This document shows, piece after piece, positions 11,578-23,561 of a stretch of 64,000 nt of DNA. Made by a program: the position numbers and the translations under genes. The notes under the pieces are model-generated. The model did no database searches. It had not been told where the DNA came from and worked only from the letters and a program-made list of their open reading frames with translations. Position 1 is the stretch's first letter, and every line of letters starts with the position of its first letter. Source of the DNA: Gnomoniopsis sp. IMI 355080 (taxonomy: Eukaryota; Ascomycota; Sordariomycetes; Diaporthales; Gnomoniaceae); the NCBI GenBank assembly GCA_027946555.1, contig JAPEVC010000170.1, forward strand, positions 1 through 64,000, given 5' to 3'.

Positions 11578-13426
11578 TTAGTGAACGGACTGTGAATCAG
11601 CTGCAGCCTTGACGCTGGGAATAGACTTCGATCGAGCAAGTCTAAGCTCAGCTCTCTTCTCCGGGTTCTTGTTCGGATCGTTCAATGGGTCACCGTCGGC
11701 TCCCGGGTTGACCATCTGTGCCGTCGGCGTTAGTCGTTTTCTTCGAAAGGGAAACACTCTCAATATTTCTTACCTCATACTCGAGCATCTTGATGAACCT
11801 GTAGAAACACCACGCGATCAAAGCACCTAATCCCGGACCAACCCAGTAGATCCAGTGCTCCTGGTCGAAAGTTGCAGTCACAACACATGGCCCTGTGAAG
11901 TGTTAGCGGTTTCTCTGGTGGAACCGTGTGACGACCACTACTTACCAAAAGACCTTGCAGGGTTCAAGCTGCCGCCTGTGAACTGCACGCCAACCATCTC
12001 GGCGATGAACAGAGCCAGACCAATTCCTACCGGTGCAATGAAAGTTGCTCGGTGCTTTTCAGCCGCAAGCATGTAGATGGTGAAGATCAATTCGGCGGTT
12101 AGGATGGCCTCGATGAAAACGCCCTGAGGAATACTGGCGCCCCCCGTGAGAGTCGTGCGCACGTTGAAGTTTTCGGGGAACAAGTACCGGACGAGCACCG
12201 AAGCGAGGATGCCTCCTACCATTTGCGCAAAGAACAGGCAGACGGCGCGTACGAAGGTGATGGCACGGATCAGAAACAATGCGAGTGTGACTGCTGGGTT
12301 GAACAAGCCACCGCTGACACGAAAGAATACCTGGGAATTTGTTAGTCAGGACGAAGTAAGTCAAGCCGCAAGGTTTCTATGTTTGTAGCTTACCCAAACA
12401 TTGACCATGAGTGAAAAGCCGAAACTCAACGCAATATACAGCTGGACACCGACATTGAAGCCGGTCGCGCCACCCGTGGTCTATTATTCAATGTTAGATA
12501 AAATCTCATATTGCTTGTTTGAGTTGTGCTCGTGGACTTACACTATTCGAGTCCGAGGATGAGCTGGAACCGTTTGCCCTCGACTGGATGTTGGCGACCT
12601 CCGTCCCGGCGAATGCGAAGAACAAGAACATGGTCGTTCCAACCAACTCAGCTATGCTGGCGACGAAGTGATTCTTGACCTCAGAATTCATCCACTGCAG
12701 CCACGGCAGACGCAAGACCTCGGCCTTCTGCTCTTTGCTCAGATTGTTCCACTGGATGCGTGGGCTATCGGATGAGTAGTACCCACGGCTGGGATATTGG
12801 CCATATCCTTGCTCTTCGTCGTAGTACCACCGTGGAGGCGGCTGTCGAGGTGAGAACGGATCCATGTAGGTGCCGGGAGGGGCAGGGCTGCGCATGCTGT
12901 GTGTCTCCTCGGTCCAATTTTTGTTCGCGACGTTCTGCTGTTCAAACAGCATGGAGTTGGGTTTGTTCATGAATGAGCGCGGGGGGCCACCTCGGCCCGT
13001 GCCTGGCCTGTTCGTGTAACGACGGTCATAGTAGTCTGGGTGGCGCACCTCTTCCCTCCAAGCGCGGTCTGAGCCGTATGGCCCATCACTCTGATCAAAC
13101 TCGTCTTGGAAGTGAGGCTGCTTGGGCTTGGGCCCCCCATACATTTGTGGGTCAGAAGAATAGTCCTTGGGGTAGCCTCGTCGAACTCTTGAGCGTGAGG
13201 CCTTTCGAGGAAGGCTTTGGGGCACAGGTGGTACTGGTGGGACGGAGTCGTCCGAGTCGTCGTCTTGCTCGACAACGGTCCCGGGTGAGGGATCATCGTC
13301 CAAACGTGCTTCGTCTGCGTGATGTTCCATTTGCTCAGATGTGATCGGGGAGACAATGTCGTCTGGCATGCGCGAGGCGTTGAACTCGTCTGCAATCGGA
13401 AGAGGGGTTGAGGATTGAGCGGCCAT
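11578..13426 (-). CDS. Aquaporin (major intrinsic protein) with long N-terminal extension
   Basis: Five exons on the minus strand: 13426-12542, 12480-12394, 12330-11946, 11892-11774 and 11715-11578, giving 537 residues. The ATG at 13426 is used because the frame above it contains no ATG before a stop; a GTG at 13510 opens the longer frame. Residues 1-250 are hydrophilic and probably disordered (Pro, Asp, Tyr, Arg rich). Six membrane segments follow from about 253. The two pore motifs are NPAVTL (335-337) and NPARSFG (447-449, with the selectivity Arg at 450). NPARS rather than NPARD points to an orthodox water channel instead of an aquaglyceroporin. The C-terminal tail, about 45 residues encoded by the last exon, is polar. 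Fungal aquaporins move water across plasma or internal membranes; the long tail may serve regulation. Confidence 0.92.
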
Positions 13427-16400
13427 CTTGAAAGCACGAGGCGAGAAGTCTCGCAATGGTCCGTGTATGTGATGAGCAGTCCGAGGAGTTGGTTGATGTA
13501 GAGTAGCCACTTTGTGAGGTTAGAGGGAAAGTGTCAGTTGTGCTGGTCCGGGAATATATCGATTCTGACGTCTCGAGATCGGCAGGGCGGCACCCCTATT
13601 CCTCTTATAAGAGCAAGTTCTCCTGGTGTTCTCGGTCATGGTCACCCCCTCGACTGGTCGATGCCATTCGGAATGCGCCAATCTGCATTGAGGATATACC
13701 TGACTCTGATGACAGTGATGGGGGAGGGGGCTGTCCATGCTGGTCGAACTCGCTGGCCAGGGGGTGGTGGTCGGAGCGATGCTAGCTTGGCTGATGCGCC
13801 TGCGAAGTTTTTGTGAAAGTTAATCGAGGATGGGGACAAAAGTTGGCCGACACGTATGGCCCAGGACCGTCCAGGTACATTGGCTGCGGTGTGTTACAGA
13901 GAAATGGAGCAGGATGAGCAGCCTAGAGGTGCCTAAAGGTGGGATGGCAGTCGGGAAGGACCTGACAAGCGCGCTAGGGGTGACGTCAATGGCCTCTCGG
14001 GGGTCCCAGACTTGTGCAAAGAATTACAGTTTAACGCCGTGAAACGGGCAAGTCCCAGGGTACGTCTCTTTCATGCGTGGCTGACGTCGCCGAGGATGGT
14101 TGATGCTGGTGATAAAGTACGGAGTACTTGGTAGTGTGCGGATGCGATACCTGGTCAGAGTGTCTCATGCGATGCTGCCCGGATTGCCGGGATCACCGTT
14201 GCATTGTTTGGGAAACCCTTTTTTTTTTCGGCGGCACCTGTCTGCCACCACTTCGGTTCAGTGATGATCAGACGACTCACGAGAGCCTGGAACTCTTGTC
14301 TCCCGCAATTCTGCCGACCAATTCTCGCATCATATTGCACAAATTCCTGGTGTTCTTGGCAGAATGGTGGCCACCACGGGATCTTCAAAAGGCGAGATGC
14401 CGCATCATAAAAGAAGGCGGGCTCTCTAAGCATCTACCTATAAGGCATTCAATCATGCGGCTGGTATCATTTTTCTATGGTACTGTGCTACGAATACCTA
14501 GCATTTCACACTACCTTATGGTCCGGTCGTACGAGTCCGGGCAGTATGGATTTAGATAACTTCGAACTAGAAAAATCGTATTCACTAAGCTAACCAAATA
14601 CCTAAGGAAACTATCTAGATGGCCAAGCAACGGGCGCTTGAACAATTCTTTCTCCAATGGACAATTTTGGCAATATTACAAGATTACGCATCAATCCTCT
14701 CATATAGAGAGGATGAACTAGACCAGGTGTAATTTTACACCAACGGCGAATACTAACGAGTCTGGGTCTAGTCGTCTCTGGGGTTCTTAGTACTCACAGA
14801 CACATGGCCGTTTCGATGTTCATTGATATCTACAAGCCTGTGGTCTAAATACGGTGAGAGGATGTCATAATGGACGAGATAGCACATTAATTATCCAGGG
14901 CATGCACCCCAGGTTTTTTTTTTTCTTCTTCTTTTTTTCCTTTTCTTTTATTCCTGGCTTGGTCTTGTGTGCTTTGGGTTAACTGTAGGTATTGACCTTC
15001 TCCTCCAGCCTCCTTGTGCGTTGTCCGCTGTCATTGTCTTGTATACATAATCATAATTGAGAAACAAACCCCTGCACAAAATAAGAAAAAAAATAAGAAA
15101 AAAACCCCCCTTCCCCAAAATAACTGTGATAGAGCACAAATGAGCTGATGTCGTACCGTACAGCCGCGCGATGCGTAGATATTGTGGGGACTGACGCAGG
15201 AGGCTGGGTGCCACACTTGAATAGCCACTCAGAAGCTAGGTGAGGCTGACTCTCATGGCGATGCGGGTCCGAGATCGCACAGGGCTGTCCCCGATCGCAA
15301 GGCTCTCACCGTAGTTACACATTGAAGGCGAAAAAGTGAGCCCTTCCCCGCGATCTGGACCCATACTTTCTCTTGTGAGTGGAGGGTGCTAGCCACCATA
15401 ATCGGCTCGGCTAACCACTCGACCGAGTTCAATTGAAAATGGAGTCATGGACCCCTTCGCCAGACTTCCAGACCACCAAGTAGGGAGGAGAGAAGATACC
15501 GGGAAGACCCTTGTGACTCCACTCCTCGACGAACTGCCTTTACACGGTAGGCTCGAACATCAGCGTTCTTCAACAAGCATGCCGTCGGACGCGGTGCCAA
15601 CTCACGAGACTGCATCCTCAGCACCACATGTACAACCTGAATCAAGGACCACGTAGCGGATCACTTACTTGGGACAAACTTTGCCATGTCAGCAGCTACC
15701 CAGCCACTGATATTGTCATCGATGCGGCAAGTGACTCGGAGAGAGATAAGTGTGAGGGTGAGTCTCGACTGCAGAATCTGTGAAGCTCCAGTGTCTCGAA
15801 GAAGTTTTAGCCAGGTGATGAAATGTGATCTTGGCAAGTTGGGGTTACGTATTCGCAATAGGGACGAAGCACCGATGGAGGTCGAGAGGAGCGTGACCAG
15901 ATGCGCCCGACACGAAACCAAAGCCATTGGGGGCACAATGTTTCGTTTCAATGACGTCCGGACTCGCGCGGGAGGCTGATTTTAGAGTTGAGTCAAGTCC
16001 TAACCGGACTGTTCCCGAAAGACAAATATACTGTCCGGATTCTTGGAGGGTAGGTGTGGAAACGCTTGGCGAGTTCGTGATTTACCGAACCCACGAATTC
16101 AAAGCTTTGATTCGAAGCATGTTCCGTGAGACTTGCTTCTGATGTGCTCGAATGCAGACTGTTGCTGCATGTGTGTAAGATGGACTGATGTCGAAGTCCC
16201 TCTCTTGTAAAGCTGAGGCCTGATAATGTGATTCCATGTGCGGCATTTTCTGCATCACCAGCAGATCAGCAACACTTCGTCTCGTAGATGCACTGACTTG
16301 TATGCATTGAATTTTAATACTGTGAACGGCGGCTGTAGCGCCATTCTATGTCCTTCCCTTCCGAGCTTGCGAAGTAAGTTCTTGGGCTCCAACACAGGCA

Positions 16401-18862
16401 CTTAACTTTATTTGAGGTCTCAATTACTTGAACAATCAAATCGATGTCTCTATACCTCAAGATAGTGTGGATCTTGATCATAAGACTGATGAATCCTAGG
16501 CAAACCTACCTATCTAGGCATGGTCCATTGGCAACCTTACGGCAGAGACCAATGTCATAGTATTGAAGTAACCTTAGTTATGACAGCATCGGTCGCAGTC
16601 CTTCATTGATCGAAAGCTACATTGGATAAATTGCCTTGGATTAAGAGAGAAGCAGTTACTCGAGATATTACTCATCCTGATGATCTCGTATGCTCGCCTT
16701 GATTGAGTTACTTACTGCCTAGGTAGTCAACACGGCATTCCACATGTTCGGGTATAATGAATAAAGCAGGCAATATGATAACCAGTGAACACGTTATATC
16801 AAGGTTCCGGCTGTTCAGTCCATTGTACGCACCGCTCAGTATTTTGCCGTTATTTGCGATTCAGCGGTCACCTCATTAGGCAGCTTTCCTTTAGGATTTG
16901 GACTATCCGCCGTTGAACGTCTATGAGGGTCACTTAGGTATCTAGGTGCCCACTGCCTCATCCTCGCACATCTACAAAAGTTTCATCTATTGAGCACATA
17001 CTTGGTGTGAATTATGTAGACGAGCATTGTGGCCTGGCGCCTCTGCCTCTCGGTATCCAGCTTTGAGGACGTCTTCAGTGCTTCAAGCTTCTCAAACCCA
17101 GGGCTTTTATACTGAATCCGTGGATATTGATGGACCGTTGTCAAAAGAAAGTGTCGCTTATTCTCTCAAAAGCCTCGAGGACCGAGCAGGTGGTTGGTTT
17201 TCCATCGAAAACGTTCTCCAAGAAAGAATGAGCCTCGTCGCTATGTCTGCCTAGGTGCCTAATTTCCTACCATACTTACCTAGGTAGGTGCCCAGGTGGC
17301 AAAAGGTGACACAAAATATCACATCTTGGTGCTGATACTAGTGTTGTTTGATATAGGGCATCAAAGAAGAAGTTTATTTTCAAGGCGAGCCTCCAGACCA
17401 GTCTTGATAGCAATCATGTCCACAGAGTCCATCGATGTATTAAAATTTGCAACCAATAGCGTGTCTAATGTAATTCCGTACCGGATCAGCCTGTAACTGT
17501 CTACATATACTTCAGTGGTCATCTAACTACTTGAGACGTACCTATACTAGAGCCATGAGTACTTGATATCTGTTTCCGAGGCCCATATCCAGGTTTCGGG
17601 ACGATCTAGAGGCTCAGCTTTCGGCGAGAGCATTCCAAGATTCTACCACCGCTTTTAGAGATGTGAGTCCTGCAGGAAACAGCCTTGATCGAGATGAACT
17701 TCTATGAAAAGTCAATCTATCTCTACGTCGATGCGCCGCGTGCGTTACGAGGCCAGTTGGAATCCAAGATCCAGACAAGCGACGCTTTCCAGACCTGAGA
17801 AATTCCTGATCGGGCCTCGGACTGCCCGTTTATACTTCGCCGTCACCCGTGACAATACGACCTCCCTTAATTTTTTTTTTCCTCTTCTGGATAGACAATT
17901 TGAGCGAGTCACTTGAGTCTACACAACCTTAGACACAGCATCAGATGGGTGGCAATAGCAGCATGTCGGTGTAATTCGAACCGCATCGCCTCCCACTAAG
18001 AGATCGGATCCGGTGGCACAGCCACCTGCGCACCGCTGACCGTGACCACTCATCAGGCCAAGGACGAAGATACAATAAAACTGGAAAGAAACGAACAAGC
18101 TTTTTGGGGAAACCCCCAGGTCCCATAAAAGAGAAGGGCCAAGACTCATGCCTGTTATATTATACCTTGCCGCAAAGTTCAGCGCTGAAAACCCGAATTT
18201 TCATTAGTGCGAGATCTAGATGTAGATCACTCACACAAAATCAAGGTAGGAAATGTGGTGTGGCCCAGGTGACCCTGACACCACCACCCAATCACTGAAT
18301 CATCACTAAAGAAAAAGCAAATACCCGACTTCATGACTGGCCTCCTTCTTACTTGTACTTCCCTAGTTTCAGTGAAGGTTGCTTACCTAAAATAAATACT
18401 GCTGATTCAGGCTTGCACGAGAATCCCTTTTTCGCATGTGTCTGTTAGATAGCACGGCCCCTTTTCCGAGCTCATTTGTCAATTTATTACGGGAATTTTC
18501 CGTTGCGGGAGGTGAATTGCTAATTGCATAGGTCTTGAAATAGGTACAATCTCCTTTGAAACAGTCAGTATCACGCCTGGGGTACCTCAAGATACTGGTA
18601 TACAAGATCAATATGAGCCATACAAGACAAGGATATTCATTTGATTCTTGTTGGAGGGAAGTCTGCAACCATCTCAGAGGCCTGACACCGACCTCTGTAC
18701 CTAGCCCCGCAACACCGGTCAAGGGCTGATATCAATGCAAAAGCCATGACATCCGTTTCCCAGTACTTATTGGCTGGAGCTAGATAATTGGCGTAAGGCA
18801 CGTGTGTCTACCCAAAGTGTAATTCCAGCCGTCCGCTATTATCTGTCAGCCCTATCTTAAGA
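13427..18862. other. 5.4-kb gene-poor spacer
   Basis: The first few hundred bases should hold the aquaporin promoter. Beyond that I see no supported gene. A pyrimidine tract (T-rich, about 45 bp) lies at 14912-14955 and another T-run near 17872. CCTAGGTA-type motifs occur at 16718-16725 and 17278-17289. The 143-codon frame at 14128-14559 and several shorter frames show no domain. Confidence 0.55.
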
Positions 18863-20512
18863 CTAAGACAGATCTATATTGCTCAGCCATCTGTCGCGTT
18901 GTCGAATAATCCATTGTCTGACTTGTTCCACCTGGCACACAGGGTTATCGAATTGGAAAGCCACAATTTCATCCAATGCCGTCTTGAGATACTTTCCTCC
19001 TTGCCCAACGCCAAGTATTCTCATGATCTCGTGTCCATCAAGAAGCGGCTTAGTAGAGTCCGCATCCCACAAGTCTTTTGCGTCAACAAAAATAACAAAT
19101 CTCTCGTATCTCCTCTGTATTAGATTTAGATCTTGGTGAGAGTATGATGGATCGAAGACAACTCCCGCGATGAGTGAGAATAGAACCTGTAGCCGCCAGT
19201 CTTTGCCCCACTCGCGGATAGCCATGCCAACTGAGCTTCTTGTGGGACTCGGAGAATTTGCCGTTCGATCTACAGTCTCATCGATCGACCTTAGATTAGT
19301 CAAACACAATGTCAGCAAATCTGCTGTCCGGCTGGTCAAGCTGACTGCGTGCTTGATTTCGCTTCGGGCTATCTTTAACGACACGCCATGGTATTGGCAG
19401 TGTGCGATTGGGGCGTAGACGGCTATCAACAACAAACGTGCTTTTGCCCCATCCCACGAATGAGCCGCTCCTTGTTGTGAAGCCACCAGGTTGCTTAGTA
19501 CGTTCTCGTGATTGTCGAGTATGTCGGCAAGCATGTGATAGGCGCGGGGCCAAGTCGGTGGCCATGGCTGCCGGTGAACTTCTGGTAAGACCATCTTCAT
19601 AGCCGACGTAAGAGACGAAGTATCCGAAAGGAAGACCGTTGCGAACAAGTTACTCTCGAAGATCACTTGCAGCGCAGATTCTGGATGTGGAAGTTCCATC
19701 ATCTTCACGAGCTCGCTGCTGAGTCTTTCTCGCTTAACCTTGCGATCCAAGGCTTGGTGGATTTCCTTCAGCTTCATGCAGGCTATGACTTGATCTGCAA
19801 GGGCAAAGTTTAACTTGCTTCCAATTCGGATGAGGCGGAGGACTCTGAGTGGATCGTCGAGAAACGTCCGGCGCGGTTCTAGCGGCGTCCGCATGATCTT
19901 TCTTTCGAGATCCAAAAGACCCTGGCCAGTGAAGTCGTGGACCTCCAGAGTTTCTAGATTGACAAACAATGCATTTACCGTTGCATCTCGACGGAATGCG
20001 TCCTCAGCCGCAGTGCCAAAAGTCATAGTTGGTTTACGGCTGTCCTCGTCATCGTACACCTCCTTGCGCAGGTTGACCAAGTCTACTTCCAAGCCGAACG
20101 CCTTGCCAACAGCGGTGTCCAGTTTCTTCGACATTGCCAAGTTTTTGCTGACCTCTTTGAACTGTGCCGGTTTGACGTATTCGACGCCCCTCTCTTTCGC
20201 TCTTTGTTGGTACTTGGCGTGATTCTTCGTCGTGAAAGCGTTCAAGATGTGACTGAACTCGACGCCGGTCATGCTGCTCAGTGCAACATCGACGTCGGAG
20301 GATGGTATGCCAAGGAGGTGGTCGCGGACCCATCCACCGACGATGAACATGTCAAGGTGAGGGACAACAAGCGGACGGCAGCCAAGTATGTCATCTCTAC
20401 AGTCCAGCAAGAGCTCTCGCAAAAGGACTTCTGCTGGTTGCAGCCTGACATATAGTGGCAAACCTCGATCGCCAGAGCGGCCTGAGCCGTTGTCATCAGT
20501 TCCTGACTGCAT
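18863..20512 (-). CDS. CCA1: CCA tRNA nucleotidyltransferase
   Basis: One intronless frame of 549 residues. The enzyme adds or repairs the 3'-terminal CCA of tRNAs without a nucleic-acid template. Class II nucleotidyltransferase motifs appear in order: VGGWVRDHLLG (59-68), the catalytic pair SDVDV (Asp73, Asp75), FRRDATVNALF with the ribose/base contacts near 165-175, DFTGQGLLDL, LDDPLRVLRLIR, and KRERLSSELVKM in the neck. The remaining C-terminal half is the tail that fits the fungal family, ending FQFDNPVCQVEQV. Yeast makes mitochondrial, nuclear and cytosolic forms from alternative starts. Here the first ATG (20512) gives an acidic N-terminus and is preceded in frame by a stop, so a targeting form is not obvious. 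A separate out-of-frame ATG at about 20601 opens a reading frame overlapping the start. Confidence 0.95.
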   Translation of the reverse strand: MQSGTDDNGSGRSGDRGLPLYVRLQPAEVLLRELLLDCRDDILGCRPLVVPHLDMFIVGGWVRDHLLGIPSSDVDVALSSMTGVEFSHILNAFTTKNHAKYQQRAKERGVEYVKPAQFKEVSKNLAMSKKLDTAVGKAFGLEVDLVNLRKEVYDDEDSRKPTMTFGTAAEDAFRRDATVNALFVNLETLEVHDFTGQGLLDLERKIMRTPLEPRRTFLDDPLRVLRLIRIGSKLNFALADQVIACMKLKEIHQALDRKVKRERLSSELVKMMELPHPESALQVIFESNLFATVFLSDTSSLTSAMKMVLPEVHRQPWPPTWPRAYHMLADILDNHENVLSNLVASQQGAAHSWDGAKARLLLIAVYAPIAHCQYHGVSLKIARSEIKHAVSLTSRTADLLTLCLTNLRSIDETVDRTANSPSPTRSSVGMAIREWGKDWRLQVLFSLIAGVVFDPSYSHQDLNLIQRRYERFVIFVDAKDLWDADSTKPLLDGHEIMRILGVGQGGKYLKTALDEIVAFQFDNPVCQVEQVRQWIIRQRDRWLSNIDLS

Positions 20513-21210
20513 ACCTTATATATCTCGGGTGAACGTGGATGAGTAGCCTGGGCTACAGATAGTGTCATGGCGAATTCCAAGACCGACGTGTTGCTAGGCA
20601 TTTTCAAGGTGAGCGTGTACAAAATATACACGCACATATATATGGCTTGTGTGGTGATGAGCGTTTCGTAGCAGCTAAGGCTTTGAGACTATGTGCCACA
20701 ATCACTTGTTATGTTATGGTTATACCGTATACTATTGGTACGTGTTGCCGATGAAGCTTGAGCGAATGCGAGAGGCTGCTAAAGCGCCAGGGTTCGAGAA
20801 ATTAAAATGTATTTAGTAGCAAATGAAGGTATTGCGGATGAGTTACGTCTATCTGCTAAATAAGTGGGTTATGGGAGCCCTTTTATACACACGCCGAATC
20901 CCAGCATCACATGCAAAAGGCCAGGAACAAGTTTGTGTACCACATGGTTTCCTTAATAAACGCGAGCTATCTTCTTAGCGTTGAAGAAATGGTTAGTGGC
21001 CATGTTCAGTGGGAAAGCTCGTTTTCAACTAGGGAAACCTCTCAACCAAACACGTATGTTTGTTTATTCTGTCGTTTTGGGAATCAAATAAACATTCGAT
21101 ATCCATTGAATTTCTACAAGTAGCACTTTTCTTATGGCTCTCGTGTTCGCGTTATATACCAGGGCTGTACACAACTACAAACTTGTAATTTCAGTCTTTA
21201 CCATCATACA
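20513..21210. other. Spacer between CCA1 and a decayed gene
   Basis: AT-richer sequence that contains the CCA1 upstream region, including an out-of-frame upstream ORF (20278-20637, minus) overlapping the CCA1 start. No other feature is supported. Confidence 0.5.
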
Positions 21211-21770
21211 ATGTCTTCCAGCAAACAAAACAGCAGCAAAATCAGCCCTCAAACTCCATGCCAAAACTTTAAAGCGCAATACGATCCGCTGCCTTCTGAT
21301 CCCGAAGAAAGGCAGGCAGCATGGTCCAGACATACGGCTGATCAGCAGGCATGGGAGGCTTAAGGGACATATCCTGACTGCGATTCCGTTACTACAGCCT
21401 ATGAACGCTACTAGAGATACAACTCAGAGGCTAAAAGCCGGGAGCACGAATATGAGACTCTCCGGGACTCGATTGCGGGCAAATTGAAAGGTAAGTGAAT
21501 GCAGAGCAGCCTGTCTCGAGCATTTACTGCATACAATATTCCATTCTCTATCCGCCCAAGAAATATCGACTCCATTGCGAGTTTACGACAGCCTACTGAT
21601 CTGAAAATAGTCAGAAACGCGTTTAATCGCTGGCAAAAGAAAGCTGCGAAGGCTACCTATGCTGCAAGCGACTACAATAAAGTTATTAGCGGAGGCAACC
21701 TTAACATATTACGGTACGGCAAAATACAACAAAGAACAGCTATCCAAGCCCGCGTTGTTGGGTTCATGTA
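21211..21770 (+). pseudogene. Decayed spliced gene with two in-frame stops
   Basis: An ATG at 21211 opens a frame that reads well for 50 codons. It meets TAA at 21361, reads 16 codons, meets TAG at 21412, then continues in the same frame to a perfect donor GTAAGT at 21491. The translation stays hydrophilic and helix-like across both stops (for example SEAKSREHEYETLRDSIAGK after the second). A second coding-like segment (about 21570-21770, LRQPTDLKIVRNAFNRWQKK) ends at another GTAAGT donor at 21769. TAA and TAG can each arise from CAA/CAG by C-to-T change at CpA, the signature of repeat-induced point mutation. I do not recognise the family. The 3' end of the relic is unresolved. Confidence 0.5.
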
Positions 21771-22286
21771 AGTCTTAGTTATTCCCAACCTGGAACACTC
21801 ATAATTCATAAAGATTCTAAATCTGATCTGTCTTTCCAATTTTCAAGCATGGTCTGGCTGACTTAGGCTCTATAGATCCGGTGGGAGCATGCCTCAAGAG
21901 CTGCGGGATAAGGTTGCTGGTCACAATGTCCTGCGGCTGCTCACACGTAGAGATACCCCTCCTCGGCGATACTGTATGGCCTCGCATCGTACGGAATACT
22001 TGAACTTGTGGGTACCATGAGTATCTTTTGATAATTGAATGCATTCTCAACTTAGAGGGTATGCCTACAAGCAGCCATGGAGGGCAGTCTACTTGTTGAC
22101 ATGATTCGTGGAACATCGAAGATCAAGGTGGCCTTGTATAAATGGAAAAATCAGCGGACAATCAGCTATAGACGTATAGTCAAATGCCAAACCTCGCAAT
22201 AGAAATAGAGAGACTCTATAGCGAAAGTTTATATTATACAGTATCACAGCATTTCTCCCACGCCTTGAGAGGCTCTAACAGAGAGA
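21771..22286. other. Spacer after the relic, before the lactonase 3' end
   Basis: No gene is supported. Further parts of the relic may continue here, but I cannot define them. Confidence 0.45.
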
Positions 22287-23561
22287 CTACCGACCTACAG
22301 CCGTCTTCGCTCCCATCACCACCCCAGTATCAAATCCATTAGCACTCCATTCCATCACAAACTGCGGACCAAACTGCGCGCCCTGGCCCCCAGCAAAGTC
22401 GTCGTAGTCCACACTTGCCACGGGACTCGCCCCTAGGTCTCCAGTCGCCGCGTCCCGCGTGAGCACTACCAAGCCCGCCGGACCAGCCTGCTGGTTCCCG
22501 ACAAAAAGATGAGCACCGGACGCACTCAGACTCATCCCACGCGGCCCCACCCCGCCACTGCTCGTCATATCCGCGGCCGTAAGAGCAACCAGCTCCCCCG
22601 GCTGCGTGCCTGCCGCCGTCGTCGGCGCAGACAAGCGGAAATGAGCGATACTGTCCGTTGCCCCGCCGGTGAGGCGGTTTGAGACATACACATCCGCGCT
22701 TCGGTCGTCGTTGACATACAGAAGAAGCTCCGCCGCGGTGAGTTGAGCGCCGCTGGTATCGACGGCTGTCTGAACATCTGTTTGGATAGGCTCTGGCTGC
22801 AGGTCGCCGCTCTGGGTGATGTTAAATACCAGCAGTGAGTGGGACGTCTCGCAAGCAACGAGGTAGCGAGAGGGCACAGACATGCCGGTTGTCCAGTAAA
22901 ACGCTCCGTGACGGGGTCCACAGCCTGTCGGGACGGAGACAGAGCTGGCGATGGAGATAGCGTTGTCGTCGGATACGTCGAGGACGTGTAGCTTGTCAAG
23001 GCCTAGGTCGTTGACAATGGCGATGTTGCCTGTGGGTGAGATGACAGTTTGGTGAGGGTGGCTGTTGGTGTCATTGATGGGAATAGTCTTGAGAATGCTA
23101 AGTGAGCCATCTTCTGCAGTGGTGTCCCAGACGTCTATTTTTTGCGAGCCGTAACCGGCGCCAAACAGGCGAGTCTTGTTAACATTGTAGGCAAAGTGTA
23201 CGACCCCCGCTGAGCCCGAGGAGTATTTCTGCGCTGCGATGAGGTCGACGTGGGAGGTGCTGGTAGTTGAGGTGTTGGTAGTAGAAACGTCAAAGGTATA
23301 TTTATAGGTTGCGTTGCTGTTCTCGTCGTTGGCGATGAAGGCTTTACTCCTCTTGCCTTCAATAAGCCAACTTGGTGTGACGCCCGATTCGCTTATGTTC
23401 TTCTCGAGGATTACGCTAGCGCCATCGAAGTTGGCACTCCATATGTAGCCACTGCCAGAAATAAGAAGTTGTGAAGTTGTGTTCTGGGGCATGGCAGCAC
23501 TGCTGCATGCGGACTGGACAACGCCGGCCAAAACCAAGACAGAAGGGAGGTACCGGACCAT
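22287..23561 (-). CDS. Secreted lactonase-type seven-bladed beta-propeller protein
   Basis: An intronless frame of 424 residues from the ATG at 23561. An ATG 34 codons upstream exists, but 23561 starts directly with a signal peptide (MVRYLPSVLVLAGVVQSACS), so I prefer it. The body shows the repeating pattern of the 6-phosphogluconolactonase-like (Pgl/YbhE) family: a blade around HPHQTVISPTGNIAIVNDLG, then GCGPRHGAFYWTTG, and VGPRGMSLSASGAHLFVGNQ near the end. About ten Asn-X-Ser/Thr sites agree with secretion. Family members hydrolyse lactones or act as carboxylactone/isomerase-like enzymes; many secreted fungal members have no known substrate. The next gene downstream of its promoter is an oxidoreductase on the same strand, but the 460-bp gap argues for separate transcripts. 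Confidence 0.85.
   Translation of the reverse strand: MVRYLPSVLVLAGVVQSACSSAAMPQNTTSQLLISGSGYIWSANFDGASVILEKNISESGVTPSWLIEGKRSKAFIANDENSNATYKYTFDVSTTNTSTTSTSHVDLIAAQKYSSGSAGVVHFAYNVNKTRLFGAGYGSQKIDVWDTTAEDGSLSILKTIPINDTNSHPHQTVISPTGNIAIVNDLGLDKLHVLDVSDDNAISIASSVSVPTGCGPRHGAFYWTTGMSVPSRYLVACETSHSLLVFNITQSGDLQPEPIQTDVQTAVDTSGAQLTAAELLLYVNDDRSADVYVSNRLTGGATDSIAHFRLSAPTTAAGTQPGELVALTAADMTSSGGVGPRGMSLSASGAHLFVGNQQAGPAGLVVLTRDAATGDLGASPVASVDYDDFAGGQGAQFGPQFVMEWSANGFDTGVVMGAKTAVGR

Noticed and set aside
13427..13510. 28-residue N-terminal extension of the aquaporin
   Set aside because: The longer frame begins with GTG, and an in-frame stop lies just above it; the first ATG is at 13426.
14128..14559. 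143-codon plus-strand frame
   Set aside because: No conserved motif, Cys/Trp-rich random-looking translation and no supporting splice or promoter context.
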